8,081 bases of DNA from an uncultured Sulfurovum sp. (GTDB taxonomy: Bacteria; Campylobacterota; Campylobacteria; Campylobacterales; Sulfurovaceae). Shown in pieces: positions 6,324 to 8,081 of the stretch. How positions within the stretch are numbered: position 1 is the first letter of the stretch; every line of letters starts with the position of its first letter. The notes beneath the pieces are model-generated. The model saw only the letters and a program-made list of their open reading frames with translations. It did no database searches and was not told the DNA's origin. Location of the stretch: the NCBI GenBank assembly GCA_937938065.1, contig CALDBH010000031.1, positions 1 through 8,081 on the forward strand, read 5' to 3'. The translations under genes and the position numbers were made by a program.

Positions 6324-6332
6324 ATTATATCA
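6324..6332 (-). promoter_or_regulatory. Extended -10 promoter of ilvA
   Basis: The minus strand reads TGaTATAAT, identical to the box before the 76-aa gene. It lies 28 bases from the ilvA start, with a predicted transcript start near 6317 and a leader of about 21 bases. A second TATAAT (6310-6315) is closer to the gene but would leave almost no ribosome binding site on the transcript. The gap is shared with the divergent + strand gene. Confidence 0.6.
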
Positions 6333-6348
6333 GAATTAAGGATAAAGC

Positions 6349-6780
6349 ATGGAATGCGAATTGCCGCGAGTTAATAGTAACAGTGAAGAGATGAAAAAAT
6401 ATTTTGAAGAGGCTAAAACTATAGCTATTTTAGGTGCATCACCTGATACTACAAAAGCGAGTAACCATGTGGCTCACTACTTAAAAGAGGTAGGCTATAA
6501 AATGATCCCTGTCTACCCTAAGGGAGATACTATCTTAGGAGAGAAAGTCTATAGAAGTCTTGCAGAGATAGATGAACCTGTAGATATGGTAGTGGTTTTT
6601 AGAAAACCTGCTGCACTAGATGCCATTGCCGACGCAGTGATAGCACGTGGTGATGTGAAAACCTACTGGACGCAGCTTGAACTCATAAACAATGATGCAG
6701 CGCAAAGAGTAAAAGATGCAGGCATTAATGTTGTACAAAATTACTGTGCAATGATCGAACACAAACTTTTATTTGGATAA
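6349..6780 (+). CDS. CoA-binding domain protein, YccU type
   Basis: This 143-residue cytoplasmic protein is a single Rossmann-like CoA-binding domain (CoA_binding_2 family), related to the nucleotide-binding part of succinyl-CoA synthetase alpha and to E. coli YccU. Visible family marks are TIAILGASPDTTKASN (24-39, the glycine-containing phosphate loop), VYPKG (55-59), VDMVVVFRKP (78-87), YWTQLELIN (106-114) and NYCAMIEH (131-138, with the family's usual cysteine). The length is normal and complete. CoA or a derivative is the known ligand of the fold; the biological role of these stand-alone proteins is not established, and I infer nothing further. The start is supported by AAGGAT eight bases upstream. 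It is divergent from ilvA across only 53 bases and convergent with trmA, so it is probably monocistronic. Confidence 0.9.
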   Translation: MECELPRVNSNSEEMKKYFEEAKTIAILGASPDTTKASNHVAHYLKEVGYKMIPVYPKGDTILGEKVYRSLAEIDEPVDMVVVFRKPAALDAIADAVIARGDVKTYWTQLELINNDAAQRVKDAGINVVQNYCAMIEHKLLFG

Positions 6781-6792
6781 TCATAAAAAACG

Positions 6793-6826
6793 CTTTTAAC
6801 TAAAGTTGTTACGAGTGACTTGAAGT
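6793..6826. repeat. Intergenic element, copy B (between the CoA-binding gene and trmA)
   Basis: CTTTTAACTAAAGT (6793-6806), AGTGAC (6814-6819) and GAAGT (6822-6826) repeat, in order, blocks found at 1885-1934, without the hairpin arm present there. CGAGTGAC (6812-6819) is also the reverse complement of GTCACTCG at 1904-1911. The likeness is short and by eye. Confidence 0.25.
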
Positions 6827-6829
6827 TAT

Positions 6830-6851
6830 GCGCTCTCTTAAAAAGAGAGGC
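6830..6851. terminator. Hairpin between convergent genes, weak terminator candidate
   Basis: CTCTCTT (6833-6839) and AAGAGAG (6843-6849) form a perfect 7-bp stem with a 3-base loop. It extends by two more pairs (G6830-C6851, C6831-G6850) if G6832 bulges. It lies 50 bases past the CoA-binding gene stop and 17 bases past the trmA stop, the right place for a shared terminator. Neither strand has a T-tract after it and a three-base loop is tight, so intrinsic termination is uncertain. Confidence 0.4.
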
Positions 6852-6867
6852 AAAGAAGAATATACTC

Positions 6868-7983
6868 TTACTTTTTACGAAGGAAAACACCACTCTCTAC
6901 ATGCGTAGTATGCGGAAACTGATCATACATCGCTGCTTCTATCACATCATGTGTTTGGACCAGTGTTTCCAAATCTCTTGCAAGTGTTTCAGGGTTACAT
7001 GAAATATAGATAATATTCTCTATATTTGAAATGAGTTCTATAGTACTCTCATCCAATCCTGCTCTTGGTGGGTCTACCAATACCGTACTAAAATTATAAC
7101 TTTCCAGATCTATGTCTTTGAGTCTGGAAAACTCTCTTACCCCATTCAGAGCTTCTGTCATCTCTTCAGATGCCAATCTTGCAAAAGTAATATTCTCTAC
7201 ATCATTGAGAGCACAGTTCTCAAGCGCTGCATGGATGGAACGTTTACTGATCTCCGTAGCCAAAACCTTATCAAAATAATGAGAAAGAGGCAGTGTGAAA
7301 TTTCCCAGTCCGCAGTAACTCTCTAAAAAATCCCCATACCCCACTGTTTTAGCTTGTTTGATGGCCCACTCTATCATTTTTATATTGACTGTAGGATTTG
7401 GCTGTGTAAAACCGTTCTCATACTGAACATAGGTAAATGTTTTAGCATCTATATCTAACTTTTCCGTGACGAATTCATCTGAAAGGATCACTTTTTGTTT
7501 ACGGCTTCGTCCCATGATCTTACAGTTCAGTTCTGCTTCAAGCTTCTTTGCCTCAGCACTCCAAACATCATCCAGTTTTCTATGGTACAACATTGTTATG
7601 AGACATTCATCTGTAGTCGTTGCTAAAAATTCGACAGCAAAAAGACGTTGTTTTAAAATTTCTGTAGAGGCATTGATCTTTTCAAGTAATTTCCACATAC
7701 GTTTTTCTATAGGCTCTATAACTTTAGGACACTCTTCTATGTTTATAGCACCTTTTTTCTCGATATTCCCCATAGCATAATCACAGACATCACCCTCATG
7801 CCAAATGCGGAACTCTGCTCTGGCTCGGTAATGATCTGTAGGAGAATCAAATACTTCTAGAGTTCCCTGATAAAAAGGAGCCAAGAGTCCCGAAACCCTC
7901 TCCTCTTTTTGCTTTAATTGCTCCTCGTACCCTATCTCATATAGCCCACAAGACCCACAACTTCCAAAATGTTTACAGTTCAA
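6868..7983 (-). CDS. trmA: tRNA (uracil-54-C5)-methyltransferase, TrmA type, TTG start
   Basis: TrmA methylates U54 of the tRNA T-loop using S-adenosylmethionine. Over its length the 371-residue protein parallels E. coli TrmA (366 aa): HYRARAEFRIWHEGD, NGFTQPNPTVNIKM, the SAM motif ESYCGLGNFTLPL (221-233), NGVREFSRL, VDPPRAGLD (303-311), ISCNPETL (327-334, nucleophile C329) and DQFPHTTHVE (354-363, base E363). The 34-residue spacing of the last two equals that in E. coli (C324, E358). Unusually, the N-terminus holds C3-x5-C9-x2-C12, plus C85 in EECPK, matching the four iron-sulfur ligands of the rRNA enzyme RlmD, which E. coli TrmA lacks. There is no TRAM domain. The start is TTG: an in-frame TGA lies two codons upstream, no other ATG comes before residue 71, and AAAGG sits eight bases before the TTG. 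Confidence 0.93.
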   Translation of the reverse strand: MNCKHFGSCGSCGLYEIGYEEQLKQKEERVSGLLAPFYQGTLEVFDSPTDHYRARAEFRIWHEGDVCDYAMGNIEKKGAINIEECPKVIEPIEKRMWKLLEKINASTEILKQRLFAVEFLATTTDECLITMLYHRKLDDVWSAEAKKLEAELNCKIMGRSRKQKVILSDEFVTEKLDIDAKTFTYVQYENGFTQPNPTVNIKMIEWAIKQAKTVGYGDFLESYCGLGNFTLPLSHYFDKVLATEISKRSIHAALENCALNDVENITFARLASEEMTEALNGVREFSRLKDIDLESYNFSTVLVDPPRAGLDESTIELISNIENIIYISCNPETLARDLETLVQTHDVIEAAMYDQFPHTTHVESGVFLRKK

Positions 7984-8008
7984 ATTTCATACCTTTAATT
8001 TGCATTGG

Positions 8009-8017
8009 ATATAATCA
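8009..8017 (-). promoter_or_regulatory. Possible extended -10 box of trmA
   Basis: The minus strand reads TGaTTATAT, a TGN extension with a 4-of-6 -10 match, 25 bases before the TTG start. It overlaps the + strand TATAAT at 8010-8015, so the two divergent promoters would share the same DNA. Confidence 0.3.
8010..8015 (+). promoter_or_regulatory. -10 box for the gene at the right edge
   Basis: A perfect TATAAT on the + strand lies 44 bases before the ATG at 8060. The predicted transcript start is near 8022, giving a leader of about 38 bases. No -35 is recognisable. Confidence 0.45.
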
Positions 8018-8059
8018 CAATAATAAAATATATGTGTAATTTTACCCAAAAGGTCCAAA

Positions 8060-8081
8060 ATGTCTATAAGTGTTGTCATAC
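8060..8081 (+). CDS. Start of a gene cut by the window edge
   Basis: An ATG at 8060 is preceded by AAAAGG (8048-8053) at six-base spacing and by a TATAAT 44 bases upstream. Seven codons remain, reading MSISVVI before the window ends. This hydrophobic opening resembles the first beta strand of many Rossmann-like proteins, including family 2 glycosyltransferases, which often begin with a similar SVVIP stretch. Seven residues cannot establish a product. Partial at the 3' end. Confidence 0.5.

Noticed and set aside
6820..7002. 60-codon + strand frame overlapping the trmA 3' end
   Set aside because: It runs through the intergenic hairpin into the strand opposite the conserved DQFPHTTHVE end of trmA, and no clear ribosome site was seen.
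7466..7780. 104-codon open frame on the + strand inside trmA
   Set aside because: It lies wholly opposite a complete, motif-bearing trmA and is Ser/Phe-rich like other shadow frames.

Overview
This is a housekeeping region from a member of the Campylobacterota (former Epsilonproteobacteria), most likely a Sulfurovum- or Sulfurimonas-like sulfur-oxidising lineage. Three things point there: the gene order ilvB-ilvN-lpxD, which as I recall also occurs in Campylobacter; a stand-alone Aer/CetB-type PAS protein; and AT-rich promoters dominated by a TATAAT -10 box, some with the TGN extension and none with a recognisable -35. The assignment rests on reading proteins by eye, not on a database search.

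Layout. At the left a + strand PAS-domain sensor (146-598) ends in a textbook Rho-independent terminator. It is preceded by a 145-base leader holding a possible 23-codon reading frame and mutually exclusive inverted repeats. From 6295 down to 634 six genes run on the minus strand: ilvA, a Ppx/GppA-family phosphatase, ilvB, ilvN, lpxD and a 76-residue protein of unknown function. ilvA and ppx/gppA abut without a gap. ilvB and ilvN overlap by one base (TAATG). Candidate -10 boxes lie before ilvA, before ilvB and before the small gene, so this is probably three transcription units with possible read-through. Divergent from ilvA is a + strand CoA-binding (YccU-like) protein (6349-6780). It converges on a minus-strand trmA-type tRNA methyltransferase (6868-7983). 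A further + strand gene begins at 8060 and runs off the window.

How the genes work together. IlvA makes 2-oxobutanoate from threonine. IlvB with IlvN condenses it, or pyruvate, with hydroxyethyl-TPP, the first common step to isoleucine, valine and leucine. The phosphatase between them acts on polyphosphate and/or pppGpp, molecules tied to amino-acid starvation, so its position is suggestive but unproven. LpxD (lipid A synthesis), TrmA (m5U54 of tRNA) and the CoA-binding protein are separate housekeeping functions.

I found no mobile element, CRISPR array, RNA gene, phage gene or obviously new system. The points most worth a second look are: a TrmA with an RlmD-like four-cysteine iron-sulfur signature and a TTG start; a serine at the valine-sensing glycine of IlvN; the phosphatase embedded in the ilv cluster; the leader of the PAS gene; and a pair of similar intergenic elements at about 1885-1934 and 6793-6826.
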